DNA of 64,000 nucleotides from Catenulispora acidiphila DSM 44928 (GTDB lineage: Bacteria; Actinomycetota; Actinomycetes; Streptomycetales; Catenulisporaceae), in the NCBI RefSeq assembly GCF_000024025.1, contig NC_013131.1, positions 1,178,001-1,242,000 on the forward strand, in the 5' to 3' direction. The stretch's first letter is position 1. Each line of letters begins with the position of its first letter. The position numbers and the translations under genes were made by a program. Positions 63,792 through 64,000 of this stretch are shown here, in pieces. The notes below the pieces were generated by a model. It was not told the origin of the DNA. It made no database searches and saw only the letters and a list, made by a program, of their open reading frames with translations.

Positions 63792-63827
63792 CGGCTTACT
63801 CGGCTTACTCGGCCTACTCTGCTACTC
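63792..63827 (+). repeat. 9-bp tandem repeat after the thioesterase gene
   Basis: CGGCTTACT, CGGCTTACT, CGGCCTACT and a partial fourth copy, between the thioesterase stop and the HPr stop. No gene uses it. Confidence 0.75.
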
Positions 63828-64000
63828 CACCTCGGCGAGGATCGCGGCGAGCGTTTCGACCGCCGCGTCGGCGTCGGGTCCTTCGGCGTGGACGGTGACT
63901 GTGCCGCCGGCGGTGGCGCCGAGGCTCATCACGGTCAGGACGCCGGTGGGGTTGACCGTTTTGCCGCCGTATTCGAGGCGGATGGTGCTGGTGAACTTCG
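63822..64000 (-). CDS. HPr phosphocarrier protein (C-terminal part)
   Basis: The C-terminal 58 residues of an HPr-family protein of the phosphotransferase system; the N-terminus with the active His lies beyond the right edge. Visible parts are TSTIRLEYGGKTVNPTGVLTVMSLGATAGGTVTVHAEGPDA and DAAVETLAAILAEVE, the typical second half with the conserved MSLGA stretch. The usual Ser in the regulatory position (K-S-I-M) is replaced by GVLTVMSLG. No partner PTS genes can be seen in the window. Confidence 0.88.
   Translation of the reverse strand, partial: KFTSTIRLEYGGKTVNPTGVLTVMSLGATAGGTVTVHAEGPDADAAVETLAAILAEVE

Overview
This window is high-GC DNA with no rRNA, tRNA, insertion sequence, integrase or CRISPR array. 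Several features point to a filamentous, spore-forming actinomycete: GTG and TTG starts with strong GGAGG-type ribosome sites, SigE-family ECF sigma factors, a CvnA-D 'conservon' G-protein operon, a LuxR/LAL giant regulator and a type II polyketide cluster ordered like the whiE spore-pigment genes. A Catenulispora/Actinospica- or Streptomyces-like host fits, but the genus is a guess from gene content.

Layout. 0-6.9 kb: small accessory genes (PH-domain membrane protein, DUF2332 protein, HdeD-like protein with a divergent TetR regulator, NAD kinase, short MetF-like reductase, HxlR regulator with a divergent SDR). 7-14 kb: an ECF sigma/membrane-protein pair, an alcohol dehydrogenase/TetR pair sharing three palindromic operators, and two large secreted proteins. 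14-21 kb: a DUF3068 protein, a 1362-residue secreted GH2 glycosidase with three discoidin modules, and a secY gene outside any ribosomal operon. 21-24.5 kb: two more ECF sigma/membrane-protein pairs and a cupin. 24.5-30 kb: a PucR-like regulator, then the conservon (histidine-kinase-like ATPase, roadblock, DUF742, small GTPase) ending in a GAF protein. 30-37.6 kb: secreted tripeptidyl-peptidase-like hydrolase, AMIN-like protein, LuxR regulator, DHFR-like protein, DHA2 exporter, an unusual GGCT-M24 fusion and a degenerate TrpC-like protein. 37.6-48 kb: LysR/UbiD pair, DUF4234 protein, small P-loop kinase, CGNR zinc-finger protein with its apparent target operon (two hydrolases and an SDR), tryptophan 2,3-dioxygenase, aldo-keto reductase, PHB-depolymerase-like esterase.

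48-64 kb is the main system, an aromatic (type II) polyketide cluster. A FAD hydroxylase is transcribed away from a rightward operon encoding SchA/CurD-like protein, cupin, KS-alpha, KS-beta/CLF, ACP, TcmN-type aromatase/cyclase and TcmI-type cyclase. This is the whiE ORFVIII-I-II-III-IV-V-VI-VII order. Directly downstream is a dedicated acetyl-CoA carboxylase: a fused AccD-AccA carboxyltransferase, BCCP and biotin carboxylase, which would supply malonyl-CoA. A LAL regulator and a type II thioesterase, preceded by a coupled 41-codon ORF, complete the neighbourhood. An HPr gene runs off the right edge.

Regulatory DNA is unusually readable here. I list palindromic operators in most divergent promoters, a 29-bp motif repeated three times around the CGNR gene, a 44-bp inverted element flanking the PucR-like gene, a hairpin that would hide the secY ribosome site, and perfect-stem terminators between many convergent genes.
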